Shown: piece by piece, positions 39,648-48,903 of the stretch
Layout: each line of letters begins with the position of its first letter
Numbering within the stretch: the first letter of the stretch is position 1
Assembly: GCA_031253835.1 (NCBI GenBank)
Contig: JAIRVP010000025.1
Coordinates: forward strand, 29,884-93,883
Direction: 5' to 3'
Origin: Burkholderia sp.
Lineage (GTDB): Bacteria > Pseudomonadota > Gammaproteobacteria > Burkholderiales > Burkholderiaceae
DNA: 64,000 nt
The notes under the pieces: generated by a model
The model's database searches: none
Seen by the model: only the letters and a program-made list of their open reading frames with translations
What the model was told of the DNA's origin: nothing
Made by a program: the position numbers and the translations under genes

Positions 39648-40389
39648 CACATTCACTCCAGAGATTTAGTATCCGTTGGCAAGGCCAGGGCCTTCGCCAT
39701 TTGCATCAATACACCGCCGGCATCGGTGTCAGCCGGTCGTACCAGACCGAGCTAAACAGGAATTATAGCCGGTGAACCACTCTCCCCGGAAACGGCGGGG
39801 CGCCCGGAACAACCGCAGGAAAGACCCGGGTATTCGCGCGGGGCCATCTTCCGGCCCCGCCTCCGATTCGATCGACGGCGGTCCGTCGCGCTCGCCGGCC
39901 AGGCGCGATCGGGCAGTCACCCGGACATCGCCAAAGGCACCGGAATCAGCACCGTCGAGTCAGGCGCCCCCCTCCTGAACCAGGGGCAGCAGCCAACACC
40001 TGCCGCTCGACAGCGGACGGATCCACGGCCTGGGAGCGTTCCCTATCGAGCCGGGGATACGACCCGTGCACCGGGTGCGGCGCGCGGCAGGACAACTGAT
40101 GATTGGCTGGACTGGCTCGGGACGCCTCGTGATCGACGCATGCCGGAATTTCCTGACCACTGCGTCCGGCTGCAGGAGGCGCTCGATCGGCAAAGCGCAT
40201 ACCCCGTCACTCAGGCGCGCTTCGGACAGTGCGCTCCCCAAACAGGGAGCGCCAGATCGAGCGGGCGACGTATCCGATCTCGGCGCGGCGAACCGGGGCA
40301 GGAACGCCATCGTCAAATCCAGGGGCACCGATGCTTCTGCCCAACACACGTTCCTTTGCCACCGCAACCCTCGTCCCCTGCCGCCCGGA
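39648..40389. other. Gene-free stretch between manC and rmlD
   Basis: 742 bp without a credible gene. It holds a perfect minus-strand TATAAT (39762-39767) for manC and a small hairpin (ACACCG / CGGTGT, about 39712-39730) in the manC leader. The open frames further right have arginine- and proline-rich, non-protein-like content. In related Burkholderia loci wzm and wzt follow rmlD, so this gap marks the place they would be expected. Confidence 0.55.
39762..39767 (-). promoter_or_regulatory. -10 box of the manC operon
   Basis: Perfect TATAAT on the minus strand, 115 bp before the manC ATG. The -35 region is poor, suggesting an activator or an extended leader effect. I see no JUMPstart/ops element. 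Confidence 0.5.
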
Positions 40390-41286
40390 TCAGTCGCCCA
40401 AACACAGTTGCAACGCATCGCGCCAATCCGGCATCTGCAAGCCGAACACCTCCGTCAGCTTGTCCAGCGCCATTCTCGAGTTGGCCGGCCGCTTCGCGGG
40501 CGTCGGATAGTCGCTCGAGGAAATCGGCATAACCGTCGGCGCATGAGAAGCCATGGCGATAGCGAAAATCGCTTCGGCAAAGCCGCTCCACGAGGTCGCG
40601 CCGGCCGACGTGAAGTGGTAAACACCGGACCGCCGCGCCCACCAGTCGGTGTCGGCCGACGCAGCGCCCTGAGCGACGATGTGCGACGTCGCGGCGGCGA
40701 TGGTTCTGGCCCAGGTCGGCGCGCCGACCTGATCCGCGACGACCCGCAATTCCGGACGCTCGGCGCCGAGCTTCAGCATCGTCAGCAGGAAATTTCTGCC
40801 GCGCCGGCCATATACCCAGCTCGTTCGCAAAATCAAATGCGCACATCCCGTTGCCGCGATCGCCTGTTCGCCTTCGAGCTTCGTCGCGCCATATACGTTC
40901 TGGGGACTCGCCGCATCGGTTTCGACATACGCCCCCGTTTTCGTGCCGTCGAACACGTAATCGGTCGAATAGTGAATCAGCGTACCGCCGCTGCGCGCCA
41001 TCTCTTCCGCCAATACGCGCGGCACATCGGCATTCAGGCGTCGCGCCGCCTCGATGTCGGTCTCGGCCTTGTCCACCGCCGTGTACGCGGCCGGATTCAC
41101 GATCAGGGATGGTTTCAGATCCCGCACGAAAGCGCGCACCCGATCGAGATTGGAAAGATCGAGCATCGACCGGTCGCACGGCACCACGCGGCCGAGCCCC
41201 TGGAGCGACCGCAACAGTTCGAATCCGACCTGGCCGAGCGCCCCCGTCACGAGAATCGTCGACTCCCGGCTTGTATCCGGCCTCAA
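40390..41286 (-). CDS. rmlD: dTDP-4-dehydrorhamnose reductase
   Basis: A 298-aa extended short-chain dehydrogenase that completes dTDP-L-rhamnose. Features: ILVTGALGQVGFELLRSL, HYSTDYVFDG, and YGATK with the catalytic tyrosine and lysine. I set the start at a TTG at 41286 that overlaps the rmlC stop (TTGA) and has GAGG seven bases upstream; longer frames overlap rmlC. It is the last gene of rmlBACD. Confidence 0.93.
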   Translation of the reverse strand: MRPDTSRESTILVTGALGQVGFELLRSLQGLGRVVPCDRSMLDLSNLDRVRAFVRDLKPSLIVNPAAYTAVDKAETDIEAARRLNADVPRVLAEEMARSGGTLIHYSTDYVFDGTKTGAYVETDAASPQNVYGATKLEGEQAIAATGCAHLILRTSWVYGRRGRNFLLTMLKLGAERPELRVVADQVGAPTWARTIAAATSHIVAQGAASADTDWWARRSGVYHFTSAGATSWSGFAEAIFAIAMASHAPTVMPISSSDYPTPAKRPANSRMALDKLTEVFGLQMPDWRDALQLCLGD

Positions 41287-41834
41287 ATGTAGACCTCGGC
41301 TTCGCTTAGTCGCGCGCCTGCGGCATCCTTGGCCGCCAGCAACGGCTCCCCATCGACCGGCCACTCGATCCCGATCTCCGGATCGTTCCACACGATGCAG
41401 CGCTCGTGCTCGGGATACCAGTAGTCAGTCGTCTTGTACAGGAACTGCGCGGCGTCGGACAGCACGAGGAAGCCGTGCGCAAAGCCGGGCGGCACCCACA
41501 TCTGCCGACGGTTCTCGGCCGACAGCACGACGCCGACCCACTTGCCGAAATTCGGCGAGCGTTTGCGGACATCGACCGCGACGTCGAATACCTCGCCTTC
41601 CACGACGCGCACGAGCTTGCCCTGCTCATGCCGGATCTGATAGTGCAAGCCACGCAGCACACCTTTCGCCGAAAGCGAATGATTGTCCTGCAGGAATTCG
41701 ACGCCGGGCGCCACGTGCTCCTCGAACTCGCGTGCGTTGAAGCTTTCGTAGAAATAGCCACGCGCGTCGCCGAACACCTTCGGCTCGATGAGCTTCACTT
41801 CCGGCAGCGCCGTTGCGGTTACTTGAATTGCCAT
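41283..41834 (-). CDS. rmlC: dTDP-4-dehydrorhamnose 3,5-epimerase
   Basis: A 183-aa cupin-fold epimerase. Typical segments: [37 protein letters not shown] with the catalytic histidine, [15 protein letters not shown], and [10 protein letters not shown] with the active tyrosine region. The ATG overlaps the end of rmlA by 16 bp. Confidence 0.96.
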   Translation of the reverse strand: MAIQVTATALPEVKLIEPKVFGDARGYFYESFNAREFEEHVAPGVEFLQDNHSLSAKGVLRGLHYQIRHEQGKLVRVVEGEVFDVAVDVRKRSPNFGKWVGVVLSAENRRQMWVPPGFAHGFLVLSDAAQFLYKTTDYWYPEHERCIVWNDPEIGIEWPVDGEPLLAAKDAAGARLSEAEVYI

Positions 41835-42712
41835 GCGACCTGGTCCGAAAGAACGTGTTCGAGGTAACGCCCGTAGCCGTTCTTTGCCAGCGGCACGGCA
41901 AGCTTGCGCAACTGATCGGCGTCGATCCACTGCCTGCGATAGGCGATCTCTTCGGGACACGCAACGACGAGCCCCTGGCGCTTCTGCAACGTCGCAATGA
42001 ACGTCGCCGCATCGATCAGCGAATCGTGCGTCCCGGTATCGAGCCATGCATAACCGCGCCCCATGATCTCGACGTCGAGCTTGCCGTCGGCGAGATAGCG
42101 CGAATTCACATCGGTGATCTCGAGCTCGCCGCGCGCGGACGGCTTGATGTCGGCGGCGATGTCGCACACCCGGTTATCGTAGAAGTACAAACCGGTCACC
42201 GCATAGTTCGAGCGCGGCACGGCCGGTTTCTCCTCGATCGACAGTGCGTGAAAATCCTTGTCGAACTCGACGACGCCGTAGCGCTCGGGATCCTGCACGT
42301 GATAGGCGAACACCGTCGCGCCCGATTCCTTCGCGTTCGCATGCTCCAGCTGCTTCGCGAGATCGTGCCCGTGGAAGATGTTGTCGCCGAGAATCAGCGC
42401 CGACGGATCGTTGCCGACGAAATCCCTGCCGATGATGAACGCCTGCGCGAGCCCGTCCGGCGACGGCTGCACCGCATACTGGATGTTCATGCCCCACTGG
42501 CTGCCGTCGCCGAGCATCGCCGCGAAGCGCGGCGTATCCTGCGGCGTCGAAATGATGAGTACGTCACGGATCGCGGCCAGCATCAGCGTGGACAGCGGAT
42601 AGTAGATCATCGGCTTGTCGTACACCGGCAGGAGCTGCTTCGATACGACATGCGTGATCGGATACAGTCGCGTGCCGGAGCCGCCCGCGAGAATGATGCC
42701 TTTACGTGCCAT
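41819..42712 (-). CDS. rmlA: Glucose-1-phosphate thymidylyltransferase
   Basis: A 297-aa nucleotidyltransferase that makes dTDP-glucose. It opens [32 protein letters not shown], has [11 protein letters not shown], and ends with the allosteric-site region of homotetrameric RmlA. The ATG at 42712 is 11 bp after rmlB; the longer frame runs into rmlB and was rejected. Confidence 0.96.
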   Translation of the reverse strand: MARKGIILAGGSGTRLYPITHVVSKQLLPVYDKPMIYYPLSTLMLAAIRDVLIISTPQDTPRFAAMLGDGSQWGMNIQYAVQPSPDGLAQAFIIGRDFVGNDPSALILGDNIFHGHDLAKQLEHANAKESGATVFAYHVQDPERYGVVEFDKDFHALSIEEKPAVPRSNYAVTGLYFYDNRVCDIAADIKPSARGELEITDVNSRYLADGKLDVEIMGRGYAWLDTGTHDSLIDAATFIATLQKRQGLVVACPEEIAYRRQWIDADQLRKLAVPLAKNGYGRYLEHVLSDQVAWQFK

Positions 42713-42723
42713 CGACCATGCCC

Positions 42724-43785
42724 TCAAGTACGTTGCGCGTAATTCGTCTCGACCCAGTTGCGATATTCGCCCGACACGACGTCGTCCACCCACGCCTGAT
42801 TGTCGAGATACCAGCGTACGGTCTTCGCCAGCCCCGTCTCGAATGTCTCCGCCGGCTTCCAGCCCAGTTCGCGCTCGAGCTTGCGCGCGTCGATCGCATA
42901 GCGGCGGTCGTGACCGGGACGATCCTTCACGTAGGTGATCTGGTCGCGATAGGAACCCGCCGCCTTCGGCCGCGCATCGTCGAGCAGGTCGCACAGCGTG
43001 TGCACGACGTCGAGGTTCTTCTTCTCGTTCCAGCCGCCGACGTTGTACGTCTCGCCCGCCACGCCGCGCGCAAGCACCTCGCGAATCGCGCTGCAGTGGT
43101 CACCGACGTACAGCCAGTCGCGCACGTTCTGACCATCGCCGTAGACCGGCAGCGGCTTGCCCGCGAGCGCGTTCGCAATCATCAGCGGAATCAGTTTTTC
43201 GGGGAACTGGTACGGGCCGTAGTTGTTCGAGCAGTTCGTGGTCAGCGTCGGCAGGCCATACGTATGATGATAGGCGCGCACGAGATGGTCGGAACCGGCC
43301 TTCGTCGCCGAATACGGGCTGTTCGGTGCATACGGCGTCGTTTCGGAGAATTGCGGATCGGTCGCGGACAGCGAACCGAATACCTCGTCGGTCGACACGT
43401 GCAGGAAGCGGAATCCGGCCTTGCCGGCGTCGCTCAGGCCGTTCCAATGCGTGCGCGCCGCTTCGAGCAGCGCAAACGTGCCGACGACATTGGTCTGCAC
43501 GAAATCGGCGGGACCGTGGATCGAGCGGTCGACATGGCTTTCGGCGGCGAAGTGCACGACGGCGCGCGGCTGGTGCTCGGCAAACAGCACATCGAGCGCG
43601 GCGCGATCGCAAATGTCGACGCGTGCGAACACGTGCTTCGAATTACCCTCCAACGACTGCAGCGTACGCAGATTGCCCGCATAGGTCAGCTTGTCGACGT
43701 TGAGCACGGGTTCGTCGTTGTGGTGCAGCCAGTCGAGAACGAAGTTGGCACCGATAAAACCTGCACCGCCCGTAACCACGATCAT
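42724..43785 (-). CDS. rmlB: dTDP-glucose 4,6-dehydratase
   Basis: A 353-aa short-chain dehydrogenase. [20 protein letters not shown] binds [14 protein letters not shown] and [20 protein letters not shown] carry the catalytic threonine, acid pair, tyrosine and lysine. It is the first gene of rmlBACD. The region upstream carries a TATAAT box and the 23-bp element also found upstream of wzm. Confidence 0.96.
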   Translation of the reverse strand: MIVVTGGAGFIGANFVLDWLHHNDEPVLNVDKLTYAGNLRTLQSLEGNSKHVFARVDICDRAALDVLFAEHQPRAVVHFAAESHVDRSIHGPADFVQTNVVGTFALLEAARTHWNGLSDAGKAGFRFLHVSTDEVFGSLSATDPQFSETTPYAPNSPYSATKAGSDHLVRAYHHTYGLPTLTTNCSNNYGPYQFPEKLIPLMIANALAGKPLPVYGDGQNVRDWLYVGDHCSAIREVLARGVAGETYNVGGWNEKKNLDVVHTLCDLLDDARPKAAGSYRDQITYVKDRPGHDRRYAIDARKLERELGWKPAETFETGLAKTVRWYLDNQAWVDDVVSGEYRNWVETNYAQRT

Positions 43786-43940
43786 GGAATTCCCTCAAGA
43801 AATGTGCGCAACGCCCAGCCTCGCGTCGCCCCATGGCATATCGCAAGTGGCAATACCTGGGCCACATCACGCCCGGATTCTAACCGGTCGCCATGGCCGT
43901 CAAAGTCATGAAATGCTAATTTTTTGCGAGGCAGGCAACG

Positions 43941-43994
43941 ATTATAAAAAATCGTGAAACGCGAGAGCCATGCCGCTAACAACTTGAAACAGCG
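43941..43994 (-). promoter_or_regulatory. rmlB promoter with conserved upstream element
   Basis: Minus-strand TATAAT at 43941-43946 lies 156 bp before rmlB. The 23-bp block at 43972-43994 starts 25 bp upstream of it, exactly as in front of wzm. The -35 is poor (GGCTCT or TGGCTC), so the block may bind an activator. Confidence 0.5.
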
Positions 43995-44119
43995 CTCCGC
44001 CCCTGCATCGCCACGTAAAAAGTGTGTCAGATCAGACGGTCGAAGCGCAATGACGATTGCACACCCGATGTAGAGTTCTTTGCTTTACCGAACCACCCGG
44101 ATTTGCCCTCACCGAGCTC

Positions 44120-44190
44120 ATGGCCGCTCCGTCAGCGCCATCGGCGAAATCGAAGGCCGTCATTATTCTTTCATTTTACTGACAGCCCGC
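44120..44190 (+). pseudogene. apaH: Relic of the 5' end of apaH
   Basis: The DNA aligns with the first codons of the intact apaH at 53406. Read one frame off the ATG, it gives SAIGEIEGRHYSFILLT against PIAIGDIQGCHSAFLSLT of ApaH. The metal-ligand aspartate of GDIQG has become glutamate and the rest of the gene is missing. The frame closes quickly in all readings. It is a scar, not a gene. Confidence 0.75.
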
Positions 44191-44352
44191 ATTTTCACCG
44201 GCCCAAGGCCCCGGGGCCGCCGCTTATGCGGCTGCCCGAATTTGCGCGGCCACCCCTGTTCGTTGACGACGCTCGGGGGACCTGCGACGGCAGTCGTTTC
44301 CTGGATGACGTCCCGCACGCGCGGAACGCGGCCATCCAGCAAGCGGCACCAG

Positions 44353-45252
44353 CTACAGTCGTTCCATCCAGTTTCGATAGGCTGATGCACGCGTCAGAAA
44401 GTACGGCTCGATCTTGTACCCCAAGGTATCAAAAACCCTCCGATGCCTTCTGTAGATGCGCATGGCATCTTGAGGAACGATCAAACGGCGCCAGAGCCTC
44501 GGGCTGCCCTGCCATCCATGCCGGTTCGGTGTCGCACGCATCTTCTCCATACTGAGGCGCTCGAGCCACGGAACCACATCCTGCGCATTGCCCCCCAGTG
44601 CAGCAACCTGTTGGCCGAGCACCGCTTCAGGGTTCGCAACGGCATCTTCGTATCGAAGGCGAAGTACCTCCGGATCGCTCCACCATTGATAGGTGATCGA
44701 AAGCAGGTCTTCTGCGCCCATGCCAAGAGCGTACTCAAGAAATTCTGCCGAAGACGGGCTGGCACTCGTCAGTTCCCCGGGCAATTTCGCATTCCCTTCA
44801 AGCCATCGGCTCGTTCCCGGTTCGTATCGAATGTAGTGAAGCGCCGACACAAGAACATCGAGTGGATGTCTCGCTACCGTCAGTACACGAAATTGATTCG
44901 CACGAAGCCATGCTTGAAAGTTCGGCTCGCGATACCAGTGGATCTGAAGAAAACACCTCTGCGGCAAGACTGCCGGAGCGTCGAGATAATTGTGGATCGC
45001 GACTTCCTGCATGGACAGCGCGCCAGCAAGCGTCGATCTGATCCATGAATTGCCGCTCCGCGGCGAACTCACCACCGCGATACGCGAAATCTCGCCGGAT
45101 GAGCAATCCCGGACGTCGGTGGACAAATTATCTTCGGCAATTCGCATATTCATTCTCGACAACGGGAGGCCCGACGGCGACACATCTTGCAGTGCGACAC
45201 CGTTCATCCGCACCGGCGCTGCATCGCGTGTTGATGCCAATTGATTTTCCAT
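44353..45252 (-). CDS. Sulfotransferase-family protein
   Basis: A 299-aa PAPS-dependent sulfotransferase by motif. The 5'-phosphosulfate loop is VVSSPRSGNSWIRSTL near residue 64, and the 3'-phosphate site is VARHPLDVLVSALHY near residue 129. A later LRYEDAVANPEAVL matches the family. No signal peptide is visible, so it acts in the cytoplasm, probably on a sugar of a lipid-linked glycan. The ATG at 45252 is used over a TTG nine bases upstream. It is last in the four-gene set that begins with the GDP-fucose-synthase-like gene, 74 bp after the two-module glycosyltransferase. Confidence 0.8.
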   Translation of the reverse strand: MENQLASTRDAAPVRMNGVALQDVSPSGLPLSRMNMRIAEDNLSTDVRDCSSGEISRIAVVSSPRSGNSWIRSTLAGALSMQEVAIHNYLDAPAVLPQRCFLQIHWYREPNFQAWLRANQFRVLTVARHPLDVLVSALHYIRYEPGTSRWLEGNAKLPGELTSASPSSAEFLEYALGMGAEDLLSITYQWWSDPEVLRLRYEDAVANPEAVLGQQVAALGGNAQDVVPWLERLSMEKMRATPNRHGWQGSPRLWRRLIVPQDAMRIYRRHRRVFDTLGYKIEPYFLTRASAYRNWMERL

Positions 45253-45326
45253 CGGGCGCAACGATCAAGCCCAGGGCGCGCGCTCGATGCTGCGCATGCC
45301 TCTGGGCGCCAAACGCGAAGGCGCAT

Positions 45327-47558
45327 TCAGTGATGCGCGGCCCGAGCCTCTTCCGCGGAACAGAAAACCAGCTCAATGTCTGGATTCATGTACGACACCG
45401 CTGTCGAAACGTTGCTGACAATGTGGAGCAGCACATTGCAATAGGCCATGGTCATCGCGTCGCGAATCACCTCCCATGCCATCCTGATGTCCCAGTTGTC
45501 CTGATTCGCGGCGACCAGGTGTTGCACCTGAAAGCCTTCTGCACGACGCTCCTCTGCACTCAACTCATCGTAGCGCGCGTCTTCGGCTTCCGTCGTGCGA
45601 CGGACGTCGTCATAGCAAAAGACCTTGTCGCCAAATTCGCGCTTGAAGACATTGACCACTCGATCCTGGTCCGTCGCCAGGAATATCGCCCAGTCCGGCG
45701 AGTCGATTTCAAACCCACGAGCCTCGAGCTGGTGCTTGATCCCGTCTATATACGATTGGACGTGTGCGATTTTTTCGCCCGGCTGCTCGATCACGTGACT
45801 AGGATGCTTGACGTGCGCCGCAATCATGAACTTCCCGGCAAAGTTCGCCTGGAATTCGTCCAGTTCGCGCCGATATCGCGGGCGCAGATGTACATGCTCC
45901 TTGAACGCCTTGTTGTATTGCGAGCGGATTCGTGAAAATTGACCGCTCTTATACAATTTGTACGCGTGGACATAAGTCAGCTGCGGTTCGCGGTCCTGAT
46001 TGAACACCAATGCTGGAGGACGTCCCTTTGCGTACAGGAAGTCCTCGTCGTCCATATCTGCGTCGCTGAGGCCGTAGAGCGGCTCGAACAGCTTGGACCA
46101 GACATTTCCCTCGTTCGGCCGCCCATAGCAAAAGCTCATGAATTGAGCTGTGCCAAGACGCTTTATCATGCGATCCACGTTCCAGTCCGGCAAGACCATG
46201 TGACACCGCTTGTCGCGCTGGTCCCACACCAAGTGGCTCATGAACGTATTGAAGACCGAGAAGAAGCCACCGTCGTGAGACTGCACGACGGTGCGATCGA
46301 CACCGGGAAGCGATGCGGAACGATGCCCCAGGAACTGCTCGACGGTCGCCGGCAATTCGGCCGGCAATCTGGCAAAGCGTGAGCCGTGTTGCTGGGGCCG
46401 AAATGATCGAAGCTTGGTATCGATCAACTCGCCGTAATTCAGTTCCAGGCCGGTAAAGCTGAACTCGGCAGCGAGCTGGCGTCGCTCGCGTACCGTCGTC
46501 GCACCCATGCCGGACGAGACGTATTCAAAAGCGTCCGCGAGTGCCTTGCTGATGTCGTTGATGTCTGCGGCAAATTGCCGGCCGACGACAAGGTTGTCGA
46601 TTTCCGGATAGCGCGCCGGCATCGCAATCGTAGCCGGTATGGCAAAGACGCCCGGCGCCCCAACCAGATCGTTGTGACCGCCAACATCCGTAATTGCGAG
46701 CACTTTCCCCAATGCCAAAGCTTCTCGCGGCCCAATGGAATATCCTTCGCCGCGAGAGCAATTCACGAAAACATCGCAATTCTCGATCAGCGAATTTTTC
46801 TCCTGATCAGTCAGAGAAGCACAACTGATCACGATATTCGTTGCTTTTCTAGATTCGACCAGTTTCTTGACGCGCTCAAAACTCGAGCCGATTGCAAGAT
46901 TCGAATGTATCGTAAGCTCGACGTCTTTTCGATCACCGAAAGCGCGAATGAACCCTTCGACAAGCGATTCGACACCTTTACGCGCATGAAACGCGGCAAT
47001 CGAACAGAATCTGATCTTGCTGTCCGACGAAATACTATAGGTGCGACTCAACAGCCCTTCGATGTCCAGGGCCAGCGGCAGCGTACCCACACCGATCTCG
47101 ACACCCGATTTCCGGGCCACGCCCTCCAGGTGCCGGCTCATGAACAGCGCGAAATCAAAGCGCTCGTTAAGCACTTTGACCCATTGCGACGGCAGCTCAT
47201 CGGAGTCGTAGGCGATATGAGCAAATCGCAACGCATCCGGCGGAACCAGCGTGTAATTCAAGTCATACGCACCGTTCCAGAGCACGTCCGTAAAAAAAAC
47301 AACCTTTGCCTGCGAAAGATCGGTGCAAACGGGAATCACCGTCCCGTTCGGCAACACGACTTCACGCTCTGTCTGGAAATGCGGCTCGACCGGAAAAACG
47401 GAAACATCATAAAACCGGCTCAACATCTCGCACGCTGCATAGGTCACAGCGCCGATCCCCGTGCCGAAAGTACAGCGACCAATGACGCAAATCGAATTCG
47501 ATACCAAAATCTGCTCCACGAATACTAGAATCGACGTTGCATCATGCGCTTTATGCAT
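45327..47558 (-). CDS. Two-module glycosyltransferase: GT4 plus fucosyltransferase-like domain
   Basis: About 743 aa. Residues to roughly 390 are a GT-B family 4 unit (CVIGRCTFGTGIGAVTYAACEML; donor site SRGEGYSIGPREALALGKVLA). Residues from about 410 onward resemble the fucosyltransferase superfamily (NodZ/FUT8 and O-fucosyltransferases): DGGFFSVFNTFMSHL, FMIAAHVKHPSH where HxR is usual, AIFLATDQDRVVNVF, and a final VLLHIVSNVSTAVSYMNPDIE. The start is uncertain: ATG at 47558 overlaps the FkbM gene by 34 bp, while GTG at 47519 or TTG at 47507 (with GGAG six bases upstream) would avoid overlap. The nearby GDP-fucose-synthase-like gene supports a GDP-6-deoxyhexose donor. Confidence 0.7.
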   Translation of the reverse strand: MHKAHDATSILVFVEQILVSNSICVIGRCTFGTGIGAVTYAACEMLSRFYDVSVFPVEPHFQTEREVVLPNGTVIPVCTDLSQAKVVFFTDVLWNGAYDLNYTLVPPDALRFAHIAYDSDELPSQWVKVLNERFDFALFMSRHLEGVARKSGVEIGVGTLPLALDIEGLLSRTYSISSDSKIRFCSIAAFHARKGVESLVEGFIRAFGDRKDVELTIHSNLAIGSSFERVKKLVESRKATNIVISCASLTDQEKNSLIENCDVFVNCSRGEGYSIGPREALALGKVLAITDVGGHNDLVGAPGVFAIPATIAMPARYPEIDNLVVGRQFAADINDISKALADAFEYVSSGMGATTVRERRQLAAEFSFTGLELNYGELIDTKLRSFRPQQHGSRFARLPAELPATVEQFLGHRSASLPGVDRTVVQSHDGGFFSVFNTFMSHLVWDQRDKRCHMVLPDWNVDRMIKRLGTAQFMSFCYGRPNEGNVWSKLFEPLYGLSDADMDDEDFLYAKGRPPALVFNQDREPQLTYVHAYKLYKSGQFSRIRSQYNKAFKEHVHLRPRYRRELDEFQANFAGKFMIAAHVKHPSHVIEQPGEKIAHVQSYIDGIKHQLEARGFEIDSPDWAIFLATDQDRVVNVFKREFGDKVFCYDDVRRTTEAEDARYDELSAEERRAEGFQVQHLVAANQDNWDIRMAWEVIRDAMTMAYCNVLLHIVSNVSTAVSYMNPDIELVFCSAEEARAAHH

Positions 47559-48817
47559 CGCAGCGGGCCGGTCAATTTCCACGACGTACTCTGAAACACG
47601 TCACGTATTGCCGCCGTTGCGTGTTCGACTTGCGCGCTGAGCGCACCGGTCGCGCGCTCGAGCTCTTCGACCCTTCTCTGCAAGCGAATCCTTTCCTGGC
47701 TCAGCCAGGCAGCATGTCTGGACGACTCGAACAGCTCCTGGTAGGTCGCGTCGCACTCTGCGCCGAGCGCTTGTCCGCGCTTTTCACTCTCGATCAATCG
47801 AGCGTGCAACTCTGCCAATTGAGCCCGATGACTCTCGAGATCGTCCTCACTTGCCACGAGCCGCGCGTTGAGCTGGACGATCTCCGCGTGCGAAATCGCG
47901 GCAATCTCCACGACTGAATCCAGGCTTGCGCCTTCCGAAATAACTTGCGACGGCTGCCCGTCATGCGCCTGATCGGCCATGTTTTGGTTTGCGCTGTTCA
48001 AGCGTACCTCTAGTTCTTCTCGTGCGCCCTTTTCCAAGGACCATCCCTTAAGAGCCTCTTGCAACTGCTGCTGCGATTCAACGAGCTGCCGCTCCAAATC
48101 CGTCGCACGCCGAGCCATGCCGGACTCCGATGCGCGAATGAACCCGTCGAACCAGTTTGGCGGAACAGCAAAGGCTTGCTTCAATTCGTCCATCTTTTCA
48201 GCCGCCACGTAGAAGCGATTCAGGCCATCGAAATAGACAAAATGATATTTCGCCTCCAGCAAAAGGACCTCCCAGCCGTCATACGACGGTATCTGGGAAT
48301 TCGGCTCCGTGGCTTCGACCAACACGATCCAGGGGCGGAAGGTGTTGAAATCCGCACTCGCCAACACCTCTCTTTCCTTGCCTTCGACATCAACCTTGAG
48401 GAAATGGATCGCTTTGTCGCCGACATACGTCTCGCATATATCGCGCAATGTCGTGACCGTCACCGTGACCTGGCTGATGTCCCAGTTCGAGTTCCTGTAC
48501 CCGTCGGCAAGGCTTTGAACGCCCGTTGAAATCCCGTTGCCGCCATCCACGGCAAAATACTGGGCGACCGTCTGCTTGTTCTCGACGGCGACTTGCAGAT
48601 TGACGTCTTGGGGTCGCGCCTGGGTCAGTCTCTCGAACGGCCCAGGCATCGGTTCGACGTTGATGCCACGCCAGCCACGCTCGTAGAAGGCTGCTGTCAC
48701 CGAATCCGCGTACGGCTCGGCCGCGCCGACGTCTATGTAGAATCCTTGCTCGACCTTGGCGAGCGCGCGCCGGAGCATCACGTCTTCATAGTTCTGCGCG
48801 TACGATACAAATTTCAT
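47525..48817 (-). CDS. FkbM-family methyltransferase with long C-terminal coiled coil
   Basis: A 430-aa protein. The first 210 residues are an FkbM/Methyltransf_21 domain: FVSYAQNYEDVMLRRAL, GFYIDVGAAEPYADSVT (SAM site), GWRGINVEPMPGPFERL, and HFLKVDVEGKEREVLA. From about residue 230 to 405 it is strongly helical and charged, with coiled-coil character (LERQLVESQQQLQEAL; IRLQRRVEELERATGALSAQ). The last residues, STSWKLTGPLRCIKRMMQRR, match a short basic motif common at the ends of coiled-coil glycan enzymes and may contact the membrane. FkbM enzymes O-methylate sugars and other small substrates. This is the second coiled-coil methyltransferase of the locus. Confidence 0.8.
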   Translation of the reverse strand: MKFVSYAQNYEDVMLRRALAKVEQGFYIDVGAAEPYADSVTAAFYERGWRGINVEPMPGPFERLTQARPQDVNLQVAVENKQTVAQYFAVDGGNGISTGVQSLADGYRNSNWDISQVTVTVTTLRDICETYVGDKAIHFLKVDVEGKEREVLASADFNTFRPWIVLVEATEPNSQIPSYDGWEVLLLEAKYHFVYFDGLNRFYVAAEKMDELKQAFAVPPNWFDGFIRASESGMARRATDLERQLVESQQQLQEALKGWSLEKGAREELEVRLNSANQNMADQAHDGQPSQVISEGASLDSVVEIAAISHAEIVQLNARLVASEDDLESHRAQLAELHARLIESEKRGQALGAECDATYQELFESSRHAAWLSQERIRLQRRVEELERATGALSAQVEHATAAIRDVFQSTSWKLTGPLRCIKRMMQRRF

Positions 48818-48903
48818 CGATCAAACAACTCGGATGACCACACGTTAGAGAGGCAGTGTGCAGCCCCTTTACGCACCAGCACGCCAGGGGCAACACCATG
48901 CAG

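Larger units (their letters stand above)
43840..44190. repeat. Imperfect direct repeat, copy A (apaH upstream region)
   Basis: It aligns along its length with 53112-53470 in the same orientation. Shared landmarks in order: ATAT(T/C)GCAAGTGGC, CCCGG, ATG-TAATTTTT, CGA-ATTATA, a 23-bp identical block at 43972-43994, a TGATC/CAGATC-TCGA-GCG stretch, ATTTGCC-TCACC, and CGCCATCGGCGA inside the apaH coding start. The copies have diverged by substitutions and small indels. Together they flank the 44.2-53.1 kb block. Confidence 0.8.
43786..44352. other. Intergenic region between rmlB and the sulfotransferase gene
   Basis: 567 bp with no intact gene. Most of it (about 43840-44190) is an imperfect copy of the region upstream of apaH at 53.1-53.5 kb, including a decayed apaH start. 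The remainder to 44352 shows nothing recognisable. Confidence 0.8.

Noticed and set aside
39712..39780. JUMPstart/ops element upstream of manC
   Set aside because: The leader was read for GGCGGTAG-type sequence on the minus strand and none was found; only a short hairpin and a TATAAT box are present.
44080..44385. A 101-codon plus-strand frame containing the ApaH-like peptide
   Set aside because: The ApaH similarity covers only about 20 residues and the metal-binding residues are changed; the rest is unrelated. Treated as a pseudogene relic.
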